Assembly: GCF_023370115.1 (NCBI RefSeq)
Contig: NZ_CP097160.1
Span: 1,364,001-1,428,000 of the forward strand
DNA length: 64,000 nucleotides
Reading direction: 5' to 3'
Source: Gulosibacter sediminis
Lineage (GTDB): Bacteria; Actinomycetota; Actinomycetes; Actinomycetales; Microbacteriaceae
This document shows, one piece after another, positions 23,462 to 32,451 of this stretch (positions are counted from its first letter, which is position 1; each line of letters starts with the position of its first letter). The notes under the pieces are model-generated. The model saw only the letters and a list, made by a program, of their open reading frames with translations. It did not search any database and was not told the DNA's origin. The position numbers and the translations under genes are program-made.

Positions 23462-24310
23462 GTGATCGCACCCTATGAGGCCGCCGGCGCCGAAGAGATC
23501 GCGGAGGTGCTCGCGACGCAGCCCGCCGCCGTGCTCACGGGCGCTGGCATCTCAACCGACTCGGGCATCCCTGACTATCGCTCCCCCGGCGCGCCGAAGC
23601 GAAACCCGATGACCTGGCAGCAGTTCCTCGAATCCGAGGCGGCCCAGCGGCGCTACTGGTCGGGCGCGGCGCAGGGCTGGCAGCGGATGGGTCGCTTCAA
23701 ACCGAACGCCGGTCACCTCGCGCTCGCGGCGCTCGAGGCCGGCGGCTTCGTCGTCGGCCTCGCGACGCAGAACGTCGACAGCCTCCACCGGCGCGCCGGT
23801 TCCAAGAACGTGATCGAGCTGCACGGGCATCTGCGCACGGTGCACTGCCTGCCCCACGGCCATGTCGAGACCGCCGACTCGCTGCTCTCGCGCATCCGCG
23901 CCGAGAACCCGTGGCTCGCCGACGAGCGCGTCACGGAGGGGCCCGACGGCGACGCCGCGATCGCCGACGAGCTCGTCGACACCTTCGTCCTACCGCGCTG
24001 CCTTGAGTGTGGCGGGGCGATGGCGCCCGATGTCGTCATGTTCGGCAACTTCGTCAGCGCCGAGAACAACCACGCGGCGACGCACCTCATGAACCAGGCC
24101 GACGCGTTGCTCGTGGTCGGCACCTCGCTCGTCGTGAACACGGGAGTCAAGATGGTGCACCGCGCCCGCCGCCAGGGCAAGCCCGTCATGCTCGTGAATC
24201 GCGGCGCGACGCCCGTGGATGCACTGGCCCAGTTCCGCGTCGACGGCAGCACCTCGGCGGTGCTCGAGCGCGTCGCGGAGCTGCTCGGAGTCGCTAGGCC
24301 TGCGGAGTAG
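23462..24310 (+). CDS. NAD-dependent protein deacetylase (sirtuin) with a variant zinc site
   Basis: A 282-residue class II-like sirtuin that removes acyl groups from lysine using NAD. Motifs are GAGISTDSGIPDYRSPG, TQNVDSLHRRAG, catalytic His121 in ELHGHL, and VVGTSLVVNTG. The structural zinc site is odd: the first pair is Cys129-X2-His132 instead of Cys-X2-Cys, while the second is a normal Cys180-X2-Cys183. GTG 23462 is chosen as the last start before the conserved region; the upstream reading is antisense to the methylase. The end overlaps the convergent NAD(P)-binding gene by 17 bp. Confidence 0.9.
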   Translation: MIAPYEAAGAEEIAEVLATQPAAVLTGAGISTDSGIPDYRSPGAPKRNPMTWQQFLESEAAQRRYWSGAAQGWQRMGRFKPNAGHLALAALEAGGFVVGLATQNVDSLHRRAGSKNVIELHGHLRTVHCLPHGHVETADSLLSRIRAENPWLADERVTEGPDGDAAIADELVDTFVLPRCLECGGAMAPDVVMFGNFVSAENNHAATHLMNQADALLVVGTSLVVNTGVKMVHRARRQGKPVMLVNRGATPVDALAQFRVDGSTSAVLERVAELLGVARPAE

Positions 24311-24998
24311 CCGCCGCGACGGCCGCGTCGATTGCATCGGCAAGCGGGGCGTCGCCCTCGGCGAGGCAGATGTCCTTCCACACCGTGCGGCTGTCGGCGA
24401 GGGCGAGGCGAATGAACGCCGCGACATCGGCCCGTCGCGTCGTCACGCCGCGTTCGATCGGCGCGAATGAGACGAGGCCCCGGCCCGTCGCCGGGTCGTC
24501 GGTGAGGCCACCGGGCTTCACGATGGTCCAGTCGAGCGCAACGCGGCGAAGCGCCTCGTCGGCCTCCCGCTTCGCGTCCCAGTACGCGGCGAACACCTCG
24601 TCGTCGGTCTGGCTCGGCTGCTCGGCGCCGATGAAGCTGATCTGCACGAAGCGCATGGCGCCCGCGAGAATCGCCGCCTCGGCCGATTTGATCGACCCGT
24701 CCCGGTCGACGGTCCACTTCCGCTCGGCGCCCGAGCCGGGGCCCGCGCCCGCGGCAAACACCACCGCATCCGAGTGGCCAAACGCGTCGGCGAGCTCGTT
24801 CGCCGATGCCGACTCGATGTCGCACACGACCGGGATCGCTCCAAGCGCCTCGAGCTCGGCCGCGTGGTCAGCGTTGCGCACGAGCGACCGCACCTCGACG
24901 CCATCGGCGACGAGCAGCTCGGCGAGGGCCAGCGCAATCTTGCCGTGGCCGCCGACGATGGCGATACGTTCGGGCAACGACAGGGTGGACTCAGGCAT
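24294..24998 (-). CDS. NAD(P)-binding atypical short-chain dehydrogenase
   Basis: A 234-residue NAD(P)-binding Rossmann protein with the glycine motif IAIVGGHGKIALALAELL near residue 12. It continues AVVFAAGAGPGSG and DWTIVKPGGLTDDPATGRG, like proteins of the NmrA/YwnB group. It may be a redox sensor or epimerase; the substrate is unknown. The ATG at 24998 overlaps the stop of the hydrolase by eight bases. Confidence 0.85.
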   Translation of the reverse strand: MPESTLSLPERIAIVGGHGKIALALAELLVADGVEVRSLVRNADHAAELEALGAIPVVCDIESASANELADAFGHSDAVVFAAGAGPGSGAERKWTVDRDGSIKSAEAAILAGAMRFVQISFIGAEQPSQTDDEVFAAYWDAKREADEALRRVALDWTIVKPGGLTDDPATGRGLVSFAPIERGVTTRRADVAAFIRLALADSRTVWKDICLAEGDAPLADAIDAAVAAATPQA

Positions 24999-25890
24999 GC
25001 TGGGCACCTTTCTCGGCAAGGAAGCCGGCGAGGATCCGCGCGAGCGCGGTTGGAGTTTCGTAGTGAACAAGGTGGCCGACGCCCTCGATGACGTGCAGGG
25101 TCGAGCCCGGCATCGCCTCGTGGAGCCGCTCGCTTCCGGCTAGTGGCGCGATGCGGTCGCACTCGCCGACGACGAGATGCACGCCCTTGGGGAACTCCGC
25201 AGCGTGGCTCAGCACGTCGTCGCTCACCGAGGCACGGAAGGCCTCGAGCAGAGCCCTTCGGCTCGTGAAGTCAGAGAAGTGTCGCTCGTGTTCGTCGTGA
25301 ATCCAGGTGCGCAGGGCTCGCGACCGCGTCACGGCCATCACCTCGCTCATCACGCGCGTGATGAGCGGCGACTTGAGCAGCACGTTGCCCGCGGCGTCGG
25401 GCAACGCGGCGCCGAGTCGGTAGTAGCCCACGGCGACGGCGGTGGGGATGCGCTCGGGCCCCGAGAGCGCGTTTTCCGAGATCGGGTTCACGAGCACGAT
25501 GCGACGGTCGCCGAGCCCGGCCACGTCACGGGCGACGACCATCGAGCCAAACGAGTGCCCGAGCATCACGGCGCGTGACTCGGCGTCGACGACCTCGAGG
25601 AACTCGGCGAGCCACGCCGCGTAGGCGTCGAGCGTGTGCTCGCCCTCGAACTCCCTCGATTCGCCAAACCCCGGAAGATCGGGCGCGATGAACCGCACGT
25701 CCGGCAGCAGCGCCACGAGGTTGAGCAAGCCGTGGTGGGTGCCGCGAAAGCCGTGCACGAGCACGACCGTGTCGTCGGCGTCGGGGGGTCCGTACAACCA
25801 GACGGCGGTGCGGGTGCCCGCAACATCGACATCGATCCGGCGAGTTCGGATCTGCTCAAGCTTGTATTCCAGGGGGTTATTCGGCCGCAT
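24991..25890 (-). CDS. alpha/beta hydrolase
   Basis: A 299-residue alpha/beta-hydrolase fold enzyme. The nucleophile Ser is in VMLGHSFGSMV, the acid Asp in GECDRIAPLAG and the base His in EGVGHLVHYE; the oxyanion-hole region is VLVHGFRGTHHG. The substrate is unknown. I use ATG 25890, since sequence further upstream is antisense to the exonuclease gene. Probably an operon with the NAD(P)-binding protein. Confidence 0.88.
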   Translation of the reverse strand: MRPNNPLEYKLEQIRTRRIDVDVAGTRTAVWLYGPPDADDTVVLVHGFRGTHHGLLNLVALLPDVRFIAPDLPGFGESREFEGEHTLDAYAAWLAEFLEVVDAESRAVMLGHSFGSMVVARDVAGLGDRRIVLVNPISENALSGPERIPTAVAVGYYRLGAALPDAAGNVLLKSPLITRVMSEVMAVTRSRALRTWIHDEHERHFSDFTSRRALLEAFRASVSDDVLSHAAEFPKGVHLVVGECDRIAPLAGSERLHEAMPGSTLHVIEGVGHLVHYETPTALARILAGFLAEKGAQHA

Positions 25891-25941
25891 CGTGGAAGAG
25901 TGTAGGCGACCCACATCCCTCCGATCTGAAGCCGAGGCACC

Positions 25942-26628
25942 ATGAGCTGGACGAATCGCGTCGCCGTGTTCGATACCGAGACCACCGGAACGAACCCACT
26001 CGAGGCGCGAATCGTGACCGCCTTCGTTGGCATGCTCGACGCCGAGGGCGAGCTCGAGCGGGGCACCGACTGGCTCGCGAACCCCGGCGTCGAGATTCCG
26101 GAGCCAGCGGTGGCCGTGCACGGCATCACGACCGAGATGGCGCAGGCCGAAGGCGAGCCGGCGCCCGAGGTGCTGCAGAAGATCATCGCGTCGCTCGAGT
26201 GGATCGTGCGCAACAACATCCCACTCGTCGTCTACAACGCGCCGTACGACCTCTCACTGCTCGCCGCCGAGTGCGCCCGCCATCAGCTCGCGATGCCCGA
26301 CCTCGGCAAGGTCGTCGTCGACCCCCTCATTATCGACAAGCAGGTCGATCGCTACCGCAAGGGCGGTCGCAAGCTCGGCACCACCGCTGAAGCTTATGGC
26401 GTCGAGCTGTTCGACGCGCACGACGCGTCGGCCGACGCGGTGGCCGCGGGCCGGGTCGCGATCGCGATCGCCCGCAAGTTCCCGCAGGAGGTGGATGTGC
26501 CCCTGGCCGAACTCTTCGACGCGCAGGTGCGCTGGCACGACGAACAGGCTGCCGACTTCGAGTCGTACATGCGCCGCCAGCGCGACCCGAACTTCACGGC
26601 CGATCGCGGCTGGCCCGTGCGGGCATAA
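25942..26628 (+). CDS. DnaQ-like 3'-5' exonuclease (DEDDh)
   Basis: A 228-residue stand-alone exonuclease with ExoI VFDTETTGTN (Asp10, Glu12), ExoII VYNAPYDLSLL and ExoIII HDASADAVAAGRVA, the DEDDh pattern of the polymerase III epsilon family. It is not the replicative subunit itself by context. ATG 25942 is close to the start of the hydrolase on the other strand, so the two share a short divergent promoter region. Confidence 0.9.
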   Translation: MSWTNRVAVFDTETTGTNPLEARIVTAFVGMLDAEGELERGTDWLANPGVEIPEPAVAVHGITTEMAQAEGEPAPEVLQKIIASLEWIVRNNIPLVVYNAPYDLSLLAAECARHQLAMPDLGKVVVDPLIIDKQVDRYRKGGRKLGTTAEAYGVELFDAHDASADAVAAGRVAIAIARKFPQEVDVPLAELFDAQVRWHDEQAADFESYMRRQRDPNFTADRGWPVRA

Positions 26629-26647
26629 CGCGAAACGGAAACGCGAA

Positions 26648-26681
26648 CGAGGCGGATGCTCCGAAAGGAGCATCCGCCTCG
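26648..26681. terminator. strong intrinsic terminator between exonuclease and rpmE2
   Basis: A perfect 15-bp stem, CGAGGCGGATGCTCC with its complement, closes on a GAAA tetraloop between two convergent genes and can serve both strands. Confidence 0.8.
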
Positions 26682-26701
26682 TTGCCAGTTGGCGTCGGGC
26701 C

Positions 26702-26959
26702 TTAGGCCTTCTTGCCGAACTTGGCGTAGCGGCTCTTGAACTTCTCGACGCGACCGGCCGAGTCCATGATGCGCTGCTTACCGGTGTAGAACGGGTGCGA
26801 GGCGCTCGAGATTTCGACGTCAACGACCGGGTAGGTGTTGCCGTCTTCCCACTCGATGGTCTTTTCGCTGGTCACCGTCGAGCGGGTGATGAACTTCTCA
26901 CCCGAAGCGAGGTCGTTGAACACCACGTAGTGGTAGTCCGGGTGGATGTCTGTCTTCAT
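26702..26959 (-). CDS. rpmE2: 50S ribosomal protein L31 type B
   Basis: An 85-residue type B L31: [40 protein letters not shown] and a basic end. It has no cysteines, so it is the zinc-independent form that usually replaces the CxxC form when zinc is scarce. Start at ATG 26959 with GAAGGA upstream. I see no obvious Zur box in the ~100 bases before it, and no zinc-form copy is in the window. Confidence 0.95.
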   Translation of the reverse strand: MKTDIHPDYHYVVFNDLASGEKFITRSTVTSEKTIEWEDGNTYPVVDVEISSASHPFYTGKQRIMDSAGRVEKFKSRYAKFGKKA

Positions 26960-27056
26960 CGCGTTTCCTTCTTCGACAAGTGGATATGCAAGATTAAGTG
27001 CCCGCAACCGACAGGGCGGGCAAGCCAAGCAGCAAGCCTAGCATGCAGTTCGCAGA

Positions 27057-27842
27057 TTACGCGATGGCGCGCGCGTTAAATCGGCCGTGTTGCTGCTCAA
27101 GTTCGAGCGGGAGGCCGAACGTCGCTTCAAGATTCGCCGAGGTCAGGGTCTCGGCGATCGGCCCAGCCGCGACGATGCCGCCGTCGCGCAGCAGCAGCGC
27201 GTGCGTCACGCCAGTGGGGATCTCCTCGACGTGGTGCGTGACCATGATGATCGCCGGCGCGAACTCGCTCTGGGCATACTCCGAGAGCGAGGCGAGCAGG
27301 CGCTCGCGCGCGCCGAGGTCGAGCGCCGCGCTCGGCTCGTCGAGCAGCAGCAGCTCAGGGTCGCTCATGACGGCGCGCGCAATCAGCGTGCGCTTGCGCT
27401 CGCCATCCGACAACGTGCCGAACTCGCGGTCGGCAAGCTCCTCGAGCTGCCACTGCGCGAGCACGTCGTTCGCCTGCGCGTCGTCGATCTCGTCATACTG
27501 CTCGTTCCAGCGGCCGGTCACGGCGTAGATGGCCGTCATGACCGCGTTGCGCACGGTCTCGTTGTCGGGGATGCGCTTCGCCATCTCCGAGCCGGCAATG
27601 CCGATGCGCGGGCGCAGCTCGAACACGTCGGTGCGACCAAGCCGCTCCCCCAGCACCTCGACGGTGCCCGTCGTGGGGTGCAGGTTCGACGAGGCGAGGC
27701 CGAGCAGCGTCGACTTGCCGGCGCCGTTCGGGCCGAGCACCACCCATCGGTCGGTTTCACCGACGCGCCATTCGGCGATATCTAGGATGTTGCGGCCACC
27801 GCGGCGCACGCGGACGTTCTCGAATTTCACGACGTCGGTCAT
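27057..27842 (-). CDS. ABC transporter ATP-binding protein
   Basis: A 261-residue ATPase subunit with Walker A LGPNGAGKSTLL, signature LSDGERKRTLIARAV (D in place of the second G), Walker B LLLLDEPSAALDL and switch His in MVTHHVEEI. It resembles the YlmA/ModF group. No permease gene is next to it, so its partner is unlinked or it acts alone. It lies 18 bp downstream of nothing on its own strand and ends before L31; glgM follows 18 bp further on. Confidence 0.85.
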   Translation of the reverse strand: MTDVVKFENVRVRRGGRNILDIAEWRVGETDRWVVLGPNGAGKSTLLGLASSNLHPTTGTVEVLGERLGRTDVFELRPRIGIAGSEMAKRIPDNETVRNAVMTAIYAVTGRWNEQYDEIDDAQANDVLAQWQLEELADREFGTLSDGERKRTLIARAVMSDPELLLLDEPSAALDLGARERLLASLSEYAQSEFAPAIIMVTHHVEEIPTGVTHALLLRDGGIVAAGPIAETLTSANLEATFGLPLELEQQHGRFNARAIA

Positions 27843-27860
27843 GACATTCAGCGTATCGGC

Positions 27861-29048
27861 TCAGTCAGCCAGGATGCTGCGGTACAGCTCGAGTGTCTGC
27901 GCACCAATCTGCGTCCAGGTAAATTCGCGCTCGACACGCTCGCGGCCGGCTTCGCCATACTGCTTGGCGAGTTCGGGGTTGCCGAGGAGTTCGGTGAGAG
28001 CCGCGGCGAGGTCGGCGACATACTTTTCGGCGTCCTTCGGTGTGCCGGTGCCGTCCTGCTCCTGATCGATCGGCACGATCGTGCCGGTCACGCCGTGCTG
28101 GACGACCTCGGGGATGCCGCCGGTACCCGAGCCGACGACCGCGGTGCCGCAGGCCATCGCCTCGAGATTGACGATGCCGAGCGGCTCGTAGATCGAGGGG
28201 CACACGAACACGTCGGCCGAGGTGAGCAGGGCCTGCAGCTTCGGGCGCGGCAGGTGCTCTTCGATCCAGTGGACACCCGTGCGCTCAGTCTGCAGCTCAC
28301 CTACCAGGTCACGAACTTCGCGCTCGATATCCGGCGTGTCGGGTGCGCCGGCGCAGAGCACCACCTGCACCTCGGCGGGCAGCTCGCGAATCGCCCGCAG
28401 CAGGTACGGCAGACCCTTCTGCCGGGTGATGCGGCCGACAAAGATCAGCGTTGGCGCGTCGGGGTCGACGCCGAGCTCGCGCACGACCGCCTCATCGTGA
28501 ACCGGCTGCCACTGCTCCGTGTCGATGCCGTTGTAGATGGTGACGACCTTTTCGGGGTCGAGCTGCGGGTAACTGCGGAGAATGTCCGCGCGCATCCCGT
28601 TCGATACCGCAATGATGCGGTCGGCATTCGCATACGCGTCGCGCTCCATCCAACTCGAGAGGCGGTAGCCTCCACCGAGCTGTTCTGCCTTCCACGGCCG
28701 AAGGGGCTCGAGCGAGTGTGCCGAGATGACGTGCGGGATGCCGTGGAGCAGCTTCGCGATATTGCCAGCTTGGTTCGCGTACCAGGTGTGCGAGTGCACG
28801 ACGTCGGCGCCCTCGGTGTCGTTCGCGATGCGCAGGTCACCCGCGAGGAAGCCGAGCGCGGCGTTCGCCTTCGCGAGGTCGACGGGTACCTCGTATCCGG
28901 TCGTGCCCGGCTCCTCGACCGGCTCGCCGAAGCAGCGGACGCGGACATCGGCGTCCGTTCGCATGGCTCGGACGAGCTCGGTGACGTGCACCCCCGCTCC
29001 GCCGTAGACGTGCGGTGGGTATTCACGAGTGATGACATCGACGCGCAT
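27861..29048 (-). CDS. glgM: glycogen synthase, actinobacterial GT4 type (GlgM/GlgA)
   Basis: A 395-residue GT-B glycosyltransferase of family GT4. In actinobacteria such enzymes make maltose-1-phosphate or elongate glycogen from ADP-glucose. Features: TREYPPHVYGGAGVHVTELV at the N-terminus, the glycine loop, FVGRITRQKGLPYLLRAI, and CPSIYEPLGIVNLEAMACGT with the catalytic E-X7-E. It diverges from glgC, which makes its substrate, across a 62-bp gap. Confidence 0.92.
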   Translation of the reverse strand: MRVDVITREYPPHVYGGAGVHVTELVRAMRTDADVRVRCFGEPVEEPGTTGYEVPVDLAKANAALGFLAGDLRIANDTEGADVVHSHTWYANQAGNIAKLLHGIPHVISAHSLEPLRPWKAEQLGGGYRLSSWMERDAYANADRIIAVSNGMRADILRSYPQLDPEKVVTIYNGIDTEQWQPVHDEAVVRELGVDPDAPTLIFVGRITRQKGLPYLLRAIRELPAEVQVVLCAGAPDTPDIEREVRDLVGELQTERTGVHWIEEHLPRPKLQALLTSADVFVCPSIYEPLGIVNLEAMACGTAVVGSGTGGIPEVVQHGVTGTIVPIDQEQDGTGTPKDAEKYVADLAAALTELLGNPELAKQYGEAGRERVEREFTWTQIGAQTLELYRSILAD

Positions 29049-29097
29049 GGTTACACATTAGATAGCGAAAGGTACAACTTCATTAATCTGTTCGCCC

Positions 29098-29103
29098 TAG
29101 AGT
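29098..29103 (+). promoter_or_regulatory. -10 element of a likely leaderless glgC transcript
   Basis: TAGAGT ends seven bases before the ATG at 29111. There is no ribosome binding site between them, so the message probably starts at or next to the ATG. Confidence 0.5.
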
Positions 29104-29110
29104 GTGAAAC

Positions 29111-30358
29111 ATGGCAAAGGGGCAGAAAAAAGTATTCGGAATTGTGCTCGCTGGTGGCGAAGGCAAGCGGTTGATGCCGCTCACGGCCGACCGCGCCAAG
29201 CCAGCGGTGCCGTTCGCCGGACAGTATCGACTCATCGACTTCGCCATCTCCAACCTGGTGAATTCCGGGCTGCAACAGATCGTGGTGCTGACGCAGTACA
29301 AGTCGCATTCGCTTGACCGCCACATGTCGCAAACCTGGCGCCTGCCCGCGATCCTCGGCTCGTATGTCTCGAGTGTTCCCGCGCAGCAGCGCCGAGGAAA
29401 GCACTGGTTCTCGGGCTCGGCCGACGCCATTTATCAGTCGCTCAACCTGATCCAGGATGAGAAGCCCGACATCGTCGTCGTCGTCGGCGCCGACCACGTG
29501 TACCGCATGGACTTCTCGCAGATGATCGACCAGCACATCGAGTCGGGCCTCGGAGCCACCGTGGCCGCCATCCGCCAGCCCATCGAAATGTCCTCCGCCT
29601 TCGGCGTGATCGATGTCGACCCCGACAACCCCGCCCACATCCGCGAGTTCCTCGAGAAGCCGGAATCGACGAACGGCCTTCCCGACAGCCCCGGGGAGAT
29701 CCTCGCGTCGATGGGCAACTACGTGTTCGACGCCGACAAGCTTGTCGAGGCCGTCATGTCTGACGCGAACCTCGACGCCTCGAAGCACGACATGGGCGGC
29801 GACATCATCCCCGCCTTCGTCGCGCAGAACGATTGCGGCGTCTACGACTTCATCCGGAACGACGTGCCGGGCTCGACCCCGCGCGACCGCGACTACTGGC
29901 GCGACGTCGGTACCATCGACTCCTTCTATGACGCGCACATGGATCTCATCCAGACGCTGCCGGTCTTCAACCTCTACAACGAGGAATGGCCGATCATCTC
30001 CCAGACGCTCAACTCGCCGCCGGCGAAGTTCGTGCGGGATGCGCGGGGCTCAACCGGCACGATGATCGACTCGATCATCTCGCTCGGCTCGGTCATCTCG
30101 GGCGCGCACGTCGAGCGCTCGGTGCTCGGCGCCTGGACCAAGGTGCAGTCGGGTGCGCTCGTCGTCGATTCGATCACCTTCGACCGCGTCACCATCGAGC
30201 CGGGTGCGCAGGTGCGCTCCGCGATCCTCGACAAGAACGTGGTCGTGCGGGCCGGCGCAACGATCGGTATCGACCGCGAACACGACCGCGCCCGCGGATT
30301 CACCGTCACCGAGTCCGGCCTGACCGTCGTGCCGAAGAACGGTATCGTCGAACGATGA
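29111..30358 (+). CDS. glgC: glucose-1-phosphate adenylyltransferase
   Basis: A 415-residue ADP-glucose pyrophosphorylase, the committed step to glycogen. Signatures: [20 protein letters not shown] (nucleotide loop), [32 protein letters not shown] and a C-terminal left-handed beta-helix ([20 protein letters not shown]). The ATGA at 30355 couples it to serB. Confidence 0.96.
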   Translation: MAKGQKKVFGIVLAGGEGKRLMPLTADRAKPAVPFAGQYRLIDFAISNLVNSGLQQIVVLTQYKSHSLDRHMSQTWRLPAILGSYVSSVPAQQRRGKHWFSGSADAIYQSLNLIQDEKPDIVVVVGADHVYRMDFSQMIDQHIESGLGATVAAIRQPIEMSSAFGVIDVDPDNPAHIREFLEKPESTNGLPDSPGEILASMGNYVFDADKLVEAVMSDANLDASKHDMGGDIIPAFVAQNDCGVYDFIRNDVPGSTPRDRDYWRDVGTIDSFYDAHMDLIQTLPVFNLYNEEWPIISQTLNSPPAKFVRDARGSTGTMIDSIISLGSVISGAHVERSVLGAWTKVQSGALVVDSITFDRVTIEPGAQVRSAILDKNVVVRAGATIGIDREHDRARGFTVTESGLTVVPKNGIVER

Positions 30359-31053
30359 GCATCTCCGACCTCACCCTCACCCCCGTCCACGGCTCGGGCC
30401 GCGTCACCGCGGGCGCCCGCTTCCTCGTCGTCTTCGACGTGGATTCGACGCTGATCGAGGATGAGGTCATCGAACTCATCGCCGACTACGCGCAGGTGCG
30501 CGAGCAGGTGGCCGAGGTCACCGAGCGCGCCATGCGCGGCGAGCTCGATTTCGACGGCAGCCTGCGCGAACGCGTCGCCCTGCTGCGCGGCATCTCGCTC
30601 GACCAGATCTCGCGGGTGCGGGAGCGCATCCGGGTCACCCGGGGCGTACCCGAGACCATCTCAGCCATCCACGCGGCAGGCGGTCGCGTCGGCGCCGTCT
30701 CGGGCGGCTTCCACGAGGTGCTCGACCCCTTAGCCGAGGAGCTCGACCTCGATCTATGGCGGGCAAACCGCTTCGAGGTCACCGAGGAGGGCGAGCTCAC
30801 GGGTGAGGTGTCGGGCACGATCATCGGCCGCCAGTCGAAACAGCACACGGTGCGCAGCTGGGCGCAGTCGCTCGACGTGCCGATCGACCGAGTGATCACC
30901 GTCGGCGACGGTGCGAACGACCTCGGCATGATGGAGATCGCGGGCCTCTCGGTCGCGTTTGACGCGAAGCCGATCGTGCGCCAGGAGGCGGCGGTGTCGC
31001 TGCCCAGCCGCGACATGACCCAGCTGCTGTCGCTGCTGGGCCTGCGCGGCTGA
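30355..31053 (+). CDS. serB: phosphoserine phosphatase
   Basis: A 232-residue HAD phosphatase for the last step of serine synthesis. Motif I is [12 protein letters not shown] with DXDST; the conserved [18 protein letters not shown] and [10 protein letters not shown] are typical of SerB. There is no N-terminal ACT domain. It starts inside the glgC stop codon (ATGA). Confidence 0.92.
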   Translation: MSISDLTLTPVHGSGRVTAGARFLVVFDVDSTLIEDEVIELIADYAQVREQVAEVTERAMRGELDFDGSLRERVALLRGISLDQISRVRERIRVTRGVPETISAIHAAGGRVGAVSGGFHEVLDPLAEELDLDLWRANRFEVTEEGELTGEVSGTIIGRQSKQHTVRSWAQSLDVPIDRVITVGDGANDLGMMEIAGLSVAFDAKPIVRQEAAVSLPSRDMTQLLSLLGLRG

Positions 31054-31066
31054 GCTGCGCCCGGGC

Positions 31067-31780
31067 CTAGTGGCCCATACCGAGACCGCCGTCGACGGGA
31101 ATCACGGCGCCGGAAATGTAACCGGCGTCGTCGCCCGCGAGCCACCGCACGGTCTTCGCGATTTCGCTCACCTCGCCGAATCGGCCCGCGGGGATCGTCG
31201 AGAGGTACTGTTTCTGCGTTGCCTCGGGCAGCACCGCCGTCATCTCGGTCTCGATGAAGCCGGGGGCCACGACGTTTGCGGTGATGCCGCGGCTGCCAAG
31301 CTCGCGGGTGAGCGATCGGGCGATGCCGACGAGACCCGACTTCGAGGCCGCGTAGTTGATCTGGCCGGGTGAGCCGTAGAGGCCGACGACCGATGAGATG
31401 AGCACGACGCGCCCCCACTTCGCACGCAGCAGCCCCTTCGTCGCGCGCTTGATGACCCGGAAGGCACCCGTGAGGTTCGTGTCGATGACGTCGGCGAAGT
31501 CGTCCTCGCTCATGCGCAGCAGCAGGGTGTCCTTGGTGATGCCAGCGTTGGCAACGAGCACCTCGACGGGGCCGTACTCGGCCTCGACCTTCGTGAAGGC
31601 CTCGTCAATCGAGGCCGCATCGGTCACGTCGGCGGCCACGGTGAGCGCGCCCTCGGGCCCACCCTCGCCGGAGCGCGACGTCACGGCGACCCTGTGCCCG
31701 GCGGCAAGAAACTCCTCGGCGATCGCACGGCCGATGCCGCGGTTTCCGCCGGTCACGAGAACGGTGCGCTGGGTCGTCAT
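31067..31780 (-). CDS. fabG: 3-oxoacyl-[acyl-carrier-protein] reductase-like SDR
   Basis: A 237-residue classical SDR with TGGNRGIGRAIA, the NAG motif VLVANAGITKD, and catalytic Ser-Tyr-Lys in LISSVVGLYGS and NYAASKSGL. The ending (SGAVIPVDGGLGMGH) is FabG-like. It acts in fatty acid elongation, though this copy stands alone, convergent to serB. Confidence 0.88.
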   Translation of the reverse strand: MTTQRTVLVTGGNRGIGRAIAEEFLAAGHRVAVTSRSGEGGPEGALTVAADVTDAASIDEAFTKVEAEYGPVEVLVANAGITKDTLLLRMSEDDFADVIDTNLTGAFRVIKRATKGLLRAKWGRVVLISSVVGLYGSPGQINYAASKSGLVGIARSLTRELGSRGITANVVAPGFIETEMTAVLPEATQKQYLSTIPAGRFGEVSEIAKTVRWLAGDDAGYISGAVIPVDGGLGMGH

Positions 31781-31897
31781 TTTGCTCCTCAGAAATGTTT
31801 CGGAATATCGGCGTCACAGACACGCCCCGTTGCCCCATCCTACGTTCGCCGCGGGGGTACGCTTGGAGCAGCCACTGCGATACGAATCTTGGGAACC

Positions 31898-32182
31898 ATG
31901 AACGCCAAAGTCACCAACGTCACCTCGATGACGATGAGTGAGGAAGAAGAGCGCAAGGCGCGCCTGCGCCAGTACATGCTCACCATGGCGATTCGCACGG
32001 CCTGCTTCTTACTCATGATCGTCGTGCGGGGCCCGATGCTCTGGGTGCTCGCGCTCGGCGCGATCTTCCTGCCAATGATCGCCGTCGCGCTCGCGAACCA
32101 TGTTCGCGCCCGGCGGCAGCGAGCGGTAGAATCGCCTGATGCGGGGGCGATTATTCTCCGTTCGGCAAAGGAGGCGGAATGA
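31898..32182 (+). CDS. DUF3099 family membrane protein
   Basis: A 94-residue protein with two membrane helices (IRTACFLLMIVVRGPMLWVL and ALGAIFLPMIAVALANHV) and charged ends, matching actinobacterial DUF3099. Function unknown. ATG 31898 shows no strong ribosome binding site. The end overlaps the next gene by four bases (ATGA at 32179). Confidence 0.82.
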   Translation: MNAKVTNVTSMTMSEEEERKARLRQYMLTMAIRTACFLLMIVVRGPMLWVLALGAIFLPMIAVALANHVRARRQRAVESPDAGAIILRSAKEAE

Positions 32183-32451
32183 GCGGCGGTGAGTTTGACC
32201 TGCGCAGCCGCCTTCGTGGCTTCCTCGCGTCGAAGGATGAACGACCCCAGTGCTCCCGCGCTCAGTGCGAGGCGCAGGCGGTGCACCGCATCGAGTGGCG
32301 CAACCCGCGCATTCACGATGCCGACCGCGTGAAGATCTGGCTTGCCTGCGACGAACACCTCGATTTCCTGCTCGGATTCCTCGAGTCGCGTCGCTTCCCC
32401 GTGCGCCTCGCGCGCATCGACGACCCCGTGAATGAGGAGCCCATCGAGTGA
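32179..32451 (+). CDS. small putative zinc-binding protein of unknown function
   Basis: A 90-residue protein I do not recognise. It holds CSRAQCEAQAVHRIEW and then KIWLACDEHLDFLLGFLESR; the Cys/His pattern looks like a small zinc ribbon (inference). It overlaps DUF3099 and SURF1 by four bases each, so the three form a tightly coupled operon. Confidence 0.7.
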   Translation: MSGGEFDLRSRLRGFLASKDERPQCSRAQCEAQAVHRIEWRNPRIHDADRVKIWLACDEHLDFLLGFLESRRFPVRLARIDDPVNEEPIE

